This document shows, in pieces, positions 10,670-21,966 of a DNA stretch of 64,000 bases (the first letter of the stretch is position 1; every line of letters begins with the position of its first letter). Origin of the DNA: Hysterangium stoloniferum (taxonomy: Eukaryota > Basidiomycota > Agaricomycetes > Hysterangiales > Hysterangiaceae). The DNA lies in contig WHVD01000050.1 in assembly GCA_015178975.1 (NCBI GenBank), forward strand, positions 1 through 64,000, given 5' to 3'. The translations under genes and the position numbers were made by a program. The notes beneath the pieces are model-generated. The model made no database searches, was not told where the DNA came from, and worked only from the letters and a program-made list of their open reading frames with translations.

Positions 10670-11112
10670 TGTCACAAATTGAATATTCTTCAATAAAGTT
10701 GAATAAACAATTGAAGAATATTCAACAATATTGAATACAGATGCCTTGTTTGATGAAGTATTAATTTGTCCTGTTGATAAAGTGTGAGGCAAATATAGGA
10801 CACAGAGGCTCATGAATAATTAAGTCAGAGAAAATCTCGGAGAAGTTCATTGATCATATAGTACAGTAAATAATATAATATAGTACAGGTTTTCTGACTG
10901 ACTTCCTTTGTTCCTATCATTGCCCTTTATACTATATATTATTTACCTATGATGATAATATGATATCAAAGTTAAATCATCAATGACATCAAACTGAGAT
11001 GAGTCAGAAGTCCAGTCAGAAGTTGAGTCAGAAAGTCGAAGGAATGTCGAATAAATGTCAAAGAAATATTAAATTGAATATTATCAAAATTTGAGTTTGT
11101 ACATTTGTGACA
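10670..11112. repeat. Solo LTR, family C, with TSD ATTGA
   Basis: 443 bp, TGTCACAAAT...ATTTGTGACA, with 10-bp inverted ends, flanked by ATTGA at 10665-10669 and 11113-11117. Related copies lie at 35220-35711 and 45516-46017. Many CpG sites of the other copies are TG or CA here, so this is the most decayed copy. Confidence 0.85.
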
Positions 11113-11480
11113 ATTGACAAGCTGATGCTTGTTTGAACAAAGAGAGATGAATGCAATCAACAAGGGGGAAATCACCAATGATGTGGGAGCAACAAACAAG
11201 TGCTGCCATTTTTTACTGTTCAAGGCCCACACGTTCCAATATAAGCACATGACAAACCACAAGGAGCAGTTATTTATTCAGGATAATAATGTTTATACAT
11301 ATATGATACCCATCCATACTTTCACTTTATAATGACTCCTCAACAAGTAGCACATTATCACTGATTTTATCTTACATTTGTCACCTTACTATATTTGGAT
11401 GAGTCGTCACATGATTGATATTTGTCATCATTACTTGTTTCGGAAATGTCAGTGTGGGGGAGAGTAAGGGTACTTGGTTA
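11113..11480. other. Non-coding stretch
   Basis: AT-rich sequence with short accidental frames only. No promoter or RNA gene was recognised. Confidence 0.4.
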
Positions 11481-12166
11481 TTACAGCTGTTCCAAGTTAC
11501 TACTCACCTAAGGCAGGGTTCAAAATTTAAAAAAATTCTGCCACAGACAAATTGTGCCATATCTCCAGAATGAGTGGCAATTAAGACATAATCACATGCT
11601 ACGTAGATGATATTGTATGGATCTATATATTTATGTATATACTTGGCCTTATGAGAGGCTATTTAATATTCAGTGAAATATCATTGCAATGGTTCCTCTT
11701 CATTCAGTTCTCTCTATATTTTCATATAAGGTGGTAGAATTAATACTATGTATTGTATCTAAACATCACCTGAGTTGTGAGGCCTAACACTACCTTTTGA
11801 ACAAGTTATACTACTCACTATCAAGTGTGCATACAGTAAGTGGCACAACTTGTTCAAAGGGTGGTACTAAGCCTCACAGCTCAGGGTATATTCATACACA
11901 ATATGTAGTATTAGTCCCACCAGCCTATGTGCAAATCTAGGAAGAATTGAATGAAGGGGAGCCACTGCAATGATATTTCACTGAATATTAAATATCCTCT
12001 CATAAGGCCAAATATATACATACATATATAGATCCATACAATATCATACACATATCATGTTATTATGTCCTAATCACCACTCATTCCAGAAATACGGCAC
12101 AATTTATCTGTGGTGGTATTTTTTTTAAATTTTGAACTCCACCTTAGGTACTCAGAACAGCTGTAA
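11481..12166. mobile_element. 686-bp foldback (MITE-like) element with TA target duplication
   Basis: The element is almost wholly palindromic: two arms of about 340 bp, starting TTACAGCTGTTC and ending in its reverse complement, with a short spacer around 11820-11835. The dinucleotide TA lies on both sides (11479-11480 and 12167-12168). TA duplication suggests mobilisation by a Tc1/mariner-type transposase, but no such gene is in the window. No ORF is inside. The RNA of either strand would form a very long hairpin. Confidence 0.85.
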
Positions 12167-12889
12167 TATATGCCACCAGAAGGTGACCTTATTAGGTTTT
12201 GCATTTGAATTCCCTGTGGGTTGACAATTGTTGCTCATTGATATTGTGGCAACTTGATGCATACACTTCAGAGGTAACTACAGTAAGGATGTGTTGAGAA
12301 TAAGGGGGGGGTATATGTCAGTACACCATGGATGTTGAACAAAAAGCGTTAACATTACTAAGCTACTATACAGAATTACATAGTCTGGCATGAAGTATTC
12401 TAGGACCTACAAATGTCATTGTGTTGAGATTATACCTGAACTGTTGGAAACCACTAAGCCAACATTGGCTTAGTGGTTTCCAACATAAAGTAAACTCTGA
12501 CCCAAAGGTCAGTAGTGACTCCCCTATGACCAGTTAAAGGCCAGTAGCCAACGTTGTGTGTGGGCCAACTAGACATTAAGTAATTCAAAGCCAACATTGG
12601 CTTAGTGGTTTCCAACATGAATGGCCATAACTTTAACAGGATGTGCCATTCTTTCACAAAGTACTTGAAGTGGCCACCTTTTTTGAACTAGCAAATCATC
12701 CCTATTTGTTAACTCCTAACCTGCCTGTCCTGGCAACAGGGCTAAAATTCCAGCAGACAATGTAAAACTAAAGCAACATGGATGGATATCAAAAATTGAC
12801 TTGTCTGTGCCAGTGAGTCTAGGCATTGTGTTGAAGCAATAGCATTATGTAAGCTACCTTTGGTAAGAAGACTCATTAAAGAGTATTTG
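12167..12889. other. Non-coding stretch with a short perfect palindrome
   Basis: No gene was recognised. It contains the 21-bp-arm hairpin at 12441-12484 and a second direct copy of one arm plus flank at 12593-12620. A G run is at 12304. Confidence 0.4.
12441..12484. repeat. Perfect 21-bp inverted repeat with 2-nt loop
   Basis: TGTTGGAAACCACTAAGCCA begins the left arm; the right arm is its exact reverse complement, separated by CA. A direct copy of the right arm recurs at 12593-12617. Confidence 0.8.
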
Positions 12890-13431
12890 TGTTAAGTGAC
12901 ATGTCAGGAACTTATTCCGGAACTATTGGAAAGTCACCGGGAAGTCGGGAACTATCGGATAGGGTCAGGACGTCAGCTTCAGCTTATGTGCTGTGCCTCT
13001 ACGCAAACACTCAAAGTCCTTAATTTCAGAAGTGAGACTTACGATGGAAGATACGGATATTCAGAGTTCCAAAGAGTTCCAAATATCGAGCATACAGAAA
13101 GACGGAAGAAGGAATAAGAAACTAAGTCAATATCAGATCTAAGGTAAAGTACAAATTTGCGGAAACTAATATAAGTCTTCTTGTTATTGTACTACAAACT
13201 GAGACCATAATAAGACGGAAATGGAAGTATTCTTAAAATGGAAATACAATAAGACATCGGGGAGACAATATTCCGAAATGGGAATATAATAGACAAACAA
13301 GTGAATACTTGTCAGCGGACAAATTACCAAATGCGGAACAAGGGAAGAATGCGGATGATACGGTAGCTATGATGTTCCATAGTTGGGGATCGGGAGCCGG
13401 ATATTAAAACATCCGGGAACGGGTCGTAACA
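12890..13431 (-). repeat. Solo LTR with TSD ATTTG
   Basis: 542 bp; on the minus strand it runs TGTTACGACCC...CACTTAACA. ATTTG flanks it at 12885-12889 and 13432-13436, so it is a clean solo LTR formed by recombination of a full element. It carries the shared LTR block (12971-12994) and a TTAATTT string, and is the reference copy for the broken pair at 1-606. Confidence 0.9.
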
Positions 13432-13559
13432 ATTTGCAGATATATTAGCATTTTGTGATCTGATATTATGTTGGATAATATTGGTGCCTGTGGTACCAAA
13501 TATTCAACATTAGTTGTAGCATAGTTATGTCTGTCACACAGTCAAGACTGTTGAGAAAA

Positions 13560-14770
13560 ACACTCTCCAGGTGACAAATGGCCCTACTATTGCCAATGTT
13601 TTCATCCAACATCACACAGTATCACAGCCTCAGCCTCTTGCTGCATTACCCATTTTGCCCCCCACCAGCCAACTCTACCTTGAAGATGCAGCCAATGTTG
13701 CAGCTCTTGCAACCATTTCTGCACTACCCAAGCAATGACCTTGGCCTGATCAGGGAGGAGAGAGGGTTACTGTGGATTATCTGAACAGGCTTGGGCAGTT
13801 GGGGTGTCTTTGAGCATTCAGGTGTATATGGATATACATATTTTGATTTGATGACCATTGCTAACATATTATATAGATTCACAGTGGATGAGCTCAGATC
13901 CCCTTATCACTCCCAACTGCAACAAAGCCACTGCCATTGAGGCATTGACACTTCTTTGCACATGATTGCATAGCCCAGAAGACCAGTGGGCTTTATCTGC
14001 CAAATATAACTTGTCACAGGGTGTCAGCTCTGATCTCAGTAACTCCACAGTGGAATTTCTCAACAATCAGTGGGATCACCTACTAGACTGGGATGTAAAA
14101 GGGGTTGTCAACCCAGATCATCTTCAAGAATCCACCAAAGCCATTCATAACTTTGGAGCACCCATATCTACAATATTCGGCTTCATCAATTGCACAATCT
14201 GTCCCACCTGTTGACCAGGGGAATTTTAGGAGCTTGTGTACACTGGCTACAAGAAGTGCCATGGCATGAAGTTTCAGGGCATTGTAGCCCCCAATGGGCT
14301 AATGGTACATCTCAGTGGACCATTTTTTACTCCTCAAAACAAGGTGGGAGTCCTAGCTGAGAGCAGACTCCTAGAAATGTTAGAGCAGAAGGTGATCCAA
14401 CCAGGATTGACTCCAGATGACCCCCCTGAGCACTGATACTTTCAGATCTATGGAGATTTGGTACATGGCACAGGTCCAGTCATGGTGAGCTCATACACTG
14501 CGGTTGCACCACTCCCTGTAGAACAGCATGCATGGAACACAGCGATGGGTGGAGTGTGCATTTCATTGGAGCATGGATTTGGCCCTGTCCTTCAGGACTG
14601 GCCATTTCTCAATTCAGCTGCAAAGCAGAAGATATTGGGGACACAGTGTGGAACACTGTATTGTGTTGGTGTCCTACTGTCCAATGCCCATGCATGTCTT
14701 GCTCTGAATCAAACATCTATTCATTATGGTTGCATGCCACCAACTGTAGATATATATTTTTATGATTAAT
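13560..14770 (+). pseudogene. PIF/Harbinger-type DDE transposase pseudogene
   Basis: Several frames joined by breaks give the order of a HARBI1-like DDE_4 transposase: RFTVDELRSPYHSQLQ near 13880, QWDHLLDW near 14075, the first catalytic block near 14180 now FGFINCTICPTC (Asp expected where Asn stands), YTGYKKCHGMKFQGIVAPNG at 14240-14300, HLSGPFF, then GDL...NTAMGGV and an end GCMPPT near 14740. Stops and frame shifts are many and CpG is almost absent. The protein would have cut and joined a Harbinger element; it is dead here. Family placement rests on motif order, not on a search. Confidence 0.75.
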
Positions 14771-14888
14771 TTTACTGTGTTGTATTCCATTGTATTCCTC
14801 ACAAGAAAATGGAGAAAAACAAACATCATCCCAACAAACCCTGTCTCAACACATCAATGACTGACTTGGCAATCTCATCACTGGCAAG

Positions 14889-15480
14889 ATGTGGTGCATT
14901 GCCTCCTCTCATGCTGCACACACCTCCTCTTGGTCCAGAATGAATGCTTCTGTCTGCTTGCATTGCTCACTGATCATAACCTCCATTATGTCCACTGAAG
15001 TACAAATGAGGTCAATGATTGACTCAAGTGTGTCTTCATGGTGTTTCTTGCTCTTCACAGTGTGTTGGCTCATCAGCATTGATACACCAGAGCCAGAGGA
15101 GTTTTCATGCACCATGTCAGAATGCCCATGGCCAAAAAAACATCATCCTGAGTGCACTTCTTCAGGGATCAGTGTGGATGGCCCTTCATAATTGCATCAC
15201 ACAAGTTCAAGCCAGCAGTCTTCTGAGCTTCAACTGCCTAAAACAAGTGAGCAGAATAAAGATATAATATCAAGAATAACATACCATTTTCACTTTCTTG
15301 TGATCAGATTCCCTTGTTTCCTCCACCAGTTTGTTGAGAGCTGCCACAGAAGCCAAATGACCTGAGATGGCAGTGAAAATATTCATATCATGAGGGAGAG
15401 CATTCAACATATTAGTGCCTCAAGTCATATAGAGTTGTTAAATAAAAACCTCAACAGCTTTCAAGAGACTGTACACCTTG
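14889..15480 (-). pseudogene. Second Harbinger ORF (DNA-binding partner) remnant
   Basis: On the minus strand the run KKHHEDTLESIIDLICTSV near 15040 and QTEAFILDQEEVCAA near 14940 resembles the C-terminal tail of the Myb/SANT-like protein that accompanies Harbinger transposases in fungi, and it lies tail-to-tail with the transposase remnant, as expected for such an element. The N-terminal DNA-binding part would lie toward 15480 but is too decayed to read. Confidence in the partner role is moderate and comes mainly from position. Confidence 0.45.
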
Positions 15481-15935
15481 TTTTTCAGCCTGTCAGCTGA
15501 ACATCCCTCACATGCTGTAAGTTTGTCACTAGGAATATACCTAATAACCTGTGTGCAATGGTCAAGTCTTTATGATGGTCACTAACACAGTCATTTGTGA
15601 AACCAGTCTATAACCAAACACATTCGGAGTGTGAGGCTAGAGATTGGACCTTGGATGATGTAATCAAATAAAAGGCTGATGTAAGCCCAATGTTGTAGAA
15701 TGTAGAACTTCAACAATAAGAGACACTACAGTATCCCTTACTGGCCATAGGAGTGAGACTGAGAGTAAGACTTAAGAGACTGTTCTTGAGAATGAGCTTC
15801 AAAATGAGATACAACAAAATTGCTTTTCAATAGTGGGCAAAAGAGAGGCCCTTCTATACATGAGGGAGACAGGTCAAAACAAACATCTACAAATGACAAC
15901 ACAATAACAATGTGATATGGTGTGAGTCATCTCTG
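15480..15935. other. Non-coding, CpG-poor stretch
   Basis: No gene was recognised. It may be the far end of the Harbinger element; its terminal repeats were not found. Confidence 0.35.
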
Positions 15936-16250
15936 TGTTAACTTGCATGCCACGAGGTCAGAAGTCCAATGGAATCCAAATGGAAGGATGTGGCTTCAGC
16001 TTGTGTGCTGCACCCTCACAAAGTTACCGACAGTTGCCCTTAAATTTCAAATGTATGAGAGCTTATCTATCGGGAATCCAAACAGTGGATGAACTGTCAG
16101 ACTCTCAGGTCAATTGAGGGCAGAGAGAGAGAAGATCAGAGTTTCTGAGAGAGGAGCGAAGAACTAATAGAGTAACTAAGTCAATATTCTGATTGTCCTG
16201 TAACTACTTTACAGTTCAATATATGTCCATTTTTCTATAAACCGTCAACA
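15936..16250 (-). repeat. LTR remnant related to families A/B
   Basis: It begins TGTTAACTTG and contains the shared LTR block in decayed form (near 15990-16013), a CCTTAAATTTC string and GTCAATATTCTGATTG, all in the order of the LTR at 33911-34647. No target duplication was found, so the borders are estimates. Confidence 0.55.
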
Positions 16251-16579
16251 TCTTACACCTTATTTGGGGAGCCCACTGTGCAACTTTATTTTATATGATT
16301 TACACAAAACATTGCAGGAGAATATAATAACTCAAGGAGCATAGATTGATTTAAAGAATTGAGTTTTACAAGGAACTTCTAATACTGTGATTGCTACAGT
16401 TGCAATTTGGGCTAAATGGTATTAAGATGGAATCCACATCAGGAAAGTGGGAAGACCAGTAAGTATGCCATCTATATTGTCTAGAGCCATCTAGGAGAAC
16501 TACCTATCTCAGCTAGACACGGCTATACATCCTACTTTCGCGAGATCCCTATTTACTAGTCGGTATAAAAGCTTACTAT
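16251..16579. other. Non-coding stretch
   Basis: Nothing recognised. CpG becomes normal from about 16530, marking the return to non-transposon sequence. Confidence 0.35.
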
Positions 16580-16801
16580 AGATCAAGGGAGTCTAGGAAG
16601 GCTATAGAGTCTACATCATGGGTGTAGATATTCCCAAATCCCTGATGCAGCATTCGCCGTGAGCTCAGAGTGGGGACTTCTGTCAAGAACAGATCAAGGG
16701 AGTCTAGGAAGGCTATAGAGTCTACATCATGGGTGTAGATATTCCCAAATCCCTGATGCAGCATTCGCCGTGAGCTCAGAGTGGGGACTTCTGTCAAGAA
16801 C
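16580..16801. repeat. Perfect 111-bp tandem duplication
   Basis: Positions 16580-16690 are repeated without change from 16691. An open frame crosses both copies on the minus strand only because the unit is a multiple of three. The function is unknown. Confidence 0.85.
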
Positions 16802-16920
16802 CTTCCTTGGATATGAGTGAGAGCTTATTGTCTCTGAATGTAACGTCCGCCAACAACGAAGCTCCTCAGGCGGAATTATTTACACTATATACTATTTACA
16901 GCAACGATATGACATGTGGG

Positions 16921-18330
16921 TTATGGCTGATACCGATATTCGGGATGCTGTGAGCCAAGGTCATCGATGTCCGTCTGTGATTTCCCACTTAATCGATGAT
17001 CGCGCTCGCCGCGGTCTCTTTTCGCATTCTCCAAGTTAATGTACAGTACTCCAATAATAACCAGAACAAAAGAAATACACGCCCCGGTGAGATTTAAGGA
17101 ATGGGCATGACGACTGTGGGAGATTGTTAGATAGCGCTAGGTCGCAAAACACAGACGACAAACTATTTCGGAGCATCTCTTGGCAGATACGCCCAAACAC
17201 TGGCACATAATGTTCGTCAGAAAAAATGAGGCTAAGGAAAGAACCTCTTACCCTATAAGGGAACCGATAGTACCTGCTGAATCAACGATAGCGATGCTCT
17301 TGGCACGCACTGCCTCCGGAGCTGTATTTTCAGCAACCCAGGAGAGGAAGATCGGGGAACTTGAACCGGATCCCACAAGAGCCAGAAAGCATCCTCCGTA
17401 TCTGATATGGTTCAGTCTCTCCCTCGCGAGCTTGAAGTATATAGCTAGAGTTGCACCGGATATGAGAGTTATCTGACCCCAGAAAAATCGCATAGCCTAT
17501 GATTGTGACTGTAGAAGCGATAGTAATACAAATTCCACGTTTTCTAAGCCGATATGACAAATAGGCATTGCCAACAGCACAAACACCCTCTACGAGGTGG
17601 GGTGGGACCGTCCGTAGTTGTGCTTCGACGATCGCTAAGAAACTTACTCGTTAGGAAAGAATAAGACAGAAGATTAAAAAAAAGCTCACTGAATTTTCCA
17701 ACTGCGAAGGGAAGAAGAGTGTTTCCCATAATATAATTACTTGTAACTGGTAAAAACTTACGGCTTGCGATGATAGTAGGCAAAAATATACTCAATCCTT
17801 GCAATGAAATATTGAAGAATAAGTGACACAAAGAGCAAAGGCCAACCTAGAGTAAAGAATTCTAAGTTAGTATACGCCATTTAGGACGAAAAGAAGAAGT
17901 TCACGTGAAAGGTGAATGAACGCAGGATGAGGCGCGGGCGAACCCTCCTTTCGCTCGATGCATCAGGTAAATTACTATTTCTGGCGGTCCCTTCCAAGAC
18001 AAGTGCACGTTCGTCCTCCGTCAATAACCGGGAATTTTTTGGGTGATCGGGAATGAAGAACACGCAGAGTATTCCAATCCCAATAGTAATAATCCCCTCC
18101 ACGAGAAAAATCTTCCGCCGGGAGGCAACTGATCCTATTGAATCAATAGATAACAGTCCCGATGCGAGGAAACCGCCAACTATCGAGTAAGAGCAAGTTA
18201 GTCTAAGGAAACCTGAGAAGAAATGTTGGATTAACCAGCGCCAGATAGAGAACCTCCCCATGGCAAGAAAATACAGATGCGCATTATCAACTCGGACCTT
18301 GGGTAATACTTTGATCACATCATTATCCGC
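16921..18330 (-). pseudogene. MFS transporter pseudogene (copy C)
   Basis: Minus-strand ACS-type MFS copy, the best preserved of the broken ones. In coding order: GGFLASGLLSIDSIGSVASR and VEGIITIGIGILC near 18160-18060, LRSFTFHVNFFFS near 17900, LQGLSIFLPTIIASR near 17800, TEAQLRTVPP-like block near 17620, GYAIFLGSDNSHIR near 17500, YGGCFLALVGSG and APEAVRAKSIAIV near 17400-17300, then WAYLPRDAP near 17190 and a last exon ending LGSQHPEYRYQP with stop at 16921-16923. The first five exons (TM1-TM5) are missing; upstream sequence from 18331 is unrelated up to the copia LTR. The remaining exons and intron borders are mostly intact. Confidence 0.8.
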
Positions 18331-18546
18331 ATCAATTACTATCTGAGGCGTGACACTCACAAGACTGAGTATGTACTGTTGGATAACACCATCAAACTTT
18401 ACAGCTATATTTGGACGGACAAAACACATACAGGGTCGAAATACCAAAGGAACCGCTTGGCAACAAAAGAACTGAGATACAACCTTTTGTTCCCTATGTC
18501 TCAGACTTCCTTTTGTTCCATATTTCCTTTGTTCGTATTTCCCCAT
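18331..18546. other. Unassigned stretch between MFS copy C and a copia LTR
   Basis: The minus-strand frame that covers it is open but shows no known family, and it probably became joined to the MFS remnant by chance. Confidence 0.3.
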
Positions 18547-18745
18547 TGTTATCTTTAGTATATATAATGTAACTCTAACAACCTTACACCTCAGTCCGTT
18601 ATACGCATATATGAGACTGAGGTGAGTCGTTCTTCTCCTACATTTTTATTAATATTCACATGTTGTAGTTTATTAGTAGGTACTTAATCCTACTCTGTTA
18701 TACACATATACGAGACTGAGTTTATTATTAGGTTACTTTTCTAAA
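18547..18745 (+). repeat. 5' LTR of copia element 2 (approximate borders)
   Basis: The LTR is placed here because the primer site GGTTATGGGCC follows at 18746-18756. It contains two near copies of a GTTATACRCATATAYGAGACTGAG unit (near 18595 and 18700). The TG start at 18547 is a guess; no second LTR was found. Confidence 0.5.
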
Positions 18746-18835
18746 GGTTATGGGCCTTACTTCGTCTGTATAAGCTCACTATACTTTGCAATGACTTAGA
18801 CTGTAACCTTCTCCTTTTTTGCATCTCCATACATC

Positions 18836-19740
18836 ATGCCCACTTCTATGACAGCTTCTGCAGATGATGTTGCACCGTCCATCATTGCCCTCCATACCAA
18901 TCTCGTCTACTCTGGCCCTAAACTTCATAAACTCCAGTCAAACTATCAACCTTGGCTCCGGGCTGCCACTTTGTTTCTGACATTAACTGGCTTCTATCGC
19001 TATGCCAAGGGTGCCATCTCCCAGCCCAGCCCTGACCACCCTCACGCTTGCACCGACTGGGAAAGCAACAATTCTCTTGCAGTGGCACTAATTGCCTCCA
19101 CCATTGAGCCGACAGAATGGGAGTATATTGATTTGGATCTTGGGGGGAAGGCTTGCTGGGATGCCCTCCTACTCCGACATAAAAGTGAGGGACCCATCCG
19201 CCAGGTACAGCTGCTCCACACTGCACTACTCACCCAGTTTTCAAGTGGTATCCCTCTACCAACAATGGCTGAAAAGATTTTCACTGCGGTTGACTGTGCC
19301 TATGATATGGGTGATATCTCATGAGACCTTTTCAAGTGTATTGCTCTTCTTAATGCCTTTGGCACTGAATTTCAACACCTGTGTTCCATTGTCACTCGTG
19401 ATATTTCTCAGTCCACTAAATCTCAACCATTTACCTCCACTCAGCTTTGCTCTTACTTGGAAAGTGAGCAGGCTTTGATGAGCTCTGACACCACCAGGCA
19501 ATCTGCCAACACTCCTGTCGCTACAGTATGTCTGCTGTCTCCAAATCTAATACCCCTCCTGTCTGTGCCAATCGCAAGAAACACCATCACACTGCTGACT
19601 ATTGTATTGCAGCAGGTGGAGGTATGGCCAGCAAAACTATTGAGGAATCCAAACTTGCCCGACAGTGAGATAGGGATGCCAAGCAATCAAAAGCTTCAAC
19701 TTCTGTCCCACTGGCTGCTAACCAAAGATCCCTGTCCGAG
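18836..19740 (+). pseudogene. Copia 2 gag
   Basis: The first 162 codons are open and have the copia Gag look (a YQPWLRAATLFLTLTG run, then GGKACWDALLLRHKS and IRQVQLLHTALLTQFSSG). After the stop at 19322-19324 the reading continues in other frames to a nucleocapsid-like Cys/His block near 19560-19610 (VCANRKKHHHTADYC). The intact protein would package element RNA in virus-like particles. Frame breaks make this copy non-functional. Confidence 0.75.
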
Positions 19741-20484
19741 TGCAGGGGGCTGATGGCCGTGTATACATTGTACAGATGGATCCTTCTGAGTTATCCACTC
19801 CTGATCCCACATCTACAGATTTTGTTGGTATCGCTGCCCCTTCCTCCAGCGTTGACCTGGAGAAAATTGAATATGATGGCTGGATTGTGCTTGAGGAGGA
19901 GTTGACAACTACAATTGATTGGAACAAGCACAGCCAGGTGTCCCCTACTGCCTTAACCACATCCATTGTCCAACCATTATCACAAAAAATGAACCACAAT
20001 ATCTACCAAAACTCATCCTTTTTGGTTGGATAGCAGTGCCACCATACACATCTCACCAGATCAAACAGATTTTCTCACTTTAAAATCTGTTACTCCTCGA
20101 TCAGTGAAGGGATTAGGAGGCTCTTCCATCTGGGCCATCGGCATTGGAAATATCAAAATACGTATAGGACGAGGAAGTTACATCATTCTTCAAAATGTAC
20201 TATACATTCCCGATGCGACTGTACGTTTGATATCGGTTCGATGCCTCACTCGGGACTCAAATGTTGTTGCACATTTTGATGACCAATCTTGTTGGCTCAG
20301 TACCAAGTCATCTGATTCAATTATTGCTCACTACTCCCATATAAAAACCTTTATTCACTATCGCTAAACTCCACTCAGGCTGAACATGCTTTCATTGCTC
20401 AAAATTCACCTACAATTGAGACCTGGCACTGCCGTCTTGGGCATGCCAACTATAAATCCGTTAGTGGCATGCTCAATAGTGGCT
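19740..20484 (+). pseudogene. Copia 2 protease and pre-integrase region, left part
   Basis: The aspartic protease core appears near 20024 as WLDSSATIHISPDQ, followed by GLGGSSIWAIGIGNI and LQNVLYIPDATVRLISV, the usual copia order. The pre-integrase motif TWHCRLGHANYKSV is near 20420. The reading is cut at 20484 by the solo LTR and resumes at 21212. One stop at 20365-20367 and frame changes mark decay. Confidence 0.8.
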
Positions 20485-21206
20485 TGTTAAGAACTGGAAA
20501 CTGACTAATATCGGTGGCCGACAGGGACCGATCGGAAGGACTTGGCTTCAGCTTATGTGCTGCGCCCTCGCAAATATCCGTAGGATGTCCTTAAATTTCG
20601 GGCGGGCGAAGACTAGTCCTAATGAGTACCTTTCGGCGTGATACCGATCGGAATCGAAGGACAAGTCAAGTGTCGGGCCAAGGGGTCGGGGCTGAGAGTG
20701 GGCGAGCGCACGCGAAGGCGGAAGGGAGATTCTTCTAGTATGATACTGCTACAGACGTATGAGGGTATTCTGAGTCGATATTCTGATTGCCTAGTAACTA
20801 CAATTACAGCGGGTTCATATACAAGTAACAGGCGTCTGGAAAATACTAATGGGGAGAAGGGCGGAACACAGTATTAACAATAAGCTTGACTAGGAACGGG
20901 AAGTTTATGATTAGTTCGGAGGCCGATGATAAACGAGAGCGGGATTACGATAAAAGGAAATGGTTCAAGGACTACAAATATAGATAGACATATGCGAAAC
21001 ATAAGATTGAACGGATCAACATAATAAAGGGGACGTATCAAAGTTTGACCAGACAATACGAGTTATTTTGACGTGGGCGTAAATGGAGTTTGATCTTCGC
21101 GAAACATTCGTCAGCTTCGGTGCCGATGGTTTCCGAGAGGATGACTTGAAACGTTGACAAGTGGCGATAACCTCGGGGCCGATAGGGTTGTGACACGGTC
21201 GTAACA
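20485..21206 (-). repeat. Solo LTR, family A/B, with TSD TGGCT
   Basis: 722 bp; on the minus strand TGTTACGACC...TTCTTAACA. TGGCT flanks it at 20480-20484 and 21207-21211, and the copia 2 reading frame resumes after it. It carries the shared LTR block and is similar to the LTRs at 28575, 33911 and 45495. Confidence 0.92.
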
Positions 21207-21211
21207 TGGCT

Positions 21212-21966
21212 TAATCAAAGGTGCAAGGTCTTCCTCTCCTCCAAAATGTGACTCATGTATTCTCGGAAAACAGACCAAATCTGCTATTCCAAAAATACGT
21301 CAGGAGGGGATGGGACACAAAGCAACAAGAAAGCTTGAGAAAGTATGGGTAGATTTATCAGGACCAGAAGCTGTGACATCATGTACTGGCAATAATTATA
21401 TCATGAACATAGTTGATGACTATACAAGCTTCGTTTGGACAATACCATTAAAAAACAAGAGTAACGCATTTCCACAACTTCAAATCTGGGAACGAGCTAG
21501 GGAGGTTGAAACAGGGCTCAAAGTTGGAATATACTGTACTGATAATGATGAATTAAAAAGCCATGAAATGTCAGATTGGCTGAGGTCCCGAGGTACTGAA
21601 CAGCAGTTTACATCACCTTATACATCAGTGCACATTGGACAAGTTGAATGCATGCATAGAACACTCATGGGAAAAGCTCACTCCATGCATATCTATGCCA
21701 ATTTACCAGTATACCTATGGGATGAATTTTATCTGACAGTGGCTGACCTACATGTTAAAATGACAACTGCTTCACTTAATGGTATGACTCCTTGGGAGCT
21801 TTGGTATGGCCGACCAGCTGACTACTCTTACATGCAAGAGATTGGATGTCGAGCTTTTGTGCTCATCCAAAATAAAACAAATCCCAAAATCTATGAATGC
21901 TCAATTGAATGCATACTCATAGGTTATGATGCAACCTCTAAAACATACCATTGCTATGATACCTAA
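21212..21966 (+). pseudogene. Copia 2 integrase core
   Basis: After the solo LTR the frame runs CDSCILGKQTKSAIPK (end of the zinc-binding N-terminal domain), VDLSGPEAV, then the DDE-type core: first Asp in NIVDDYTSFVW, second region YCTDNDELKS, and GQVECMHRTLM where the usual QQNGVAER stands, with the glutamate kept. The open stretch from 21310 is 218 codons and ends at 21966. The function would be integration of the cDNA. The element is cut off here, so the polyprotein is incomplete. Confidence 0.8.

Larger units (their letters stand above)
18746..21966 (+). mobile_element. Copia element 2, decayed and truncated, with a solo LTR inside
   Basis: Gag (from ATG 18836), protease, pre-integrase and integrase core can be followed, then the element stops at 21966 before any reverse transcriptase. 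It is interrupted by the solo LTR at 20485-21206 with TSD TGGCT. The PBS is complementary to the initiator tRNA anticodon arm. Confidence 0.8.

Noticed and set aside
19042-19284. Minus-strand frames over the copia 2 gag
   Set aside because: Antisense of a recognised gag; no independent support.
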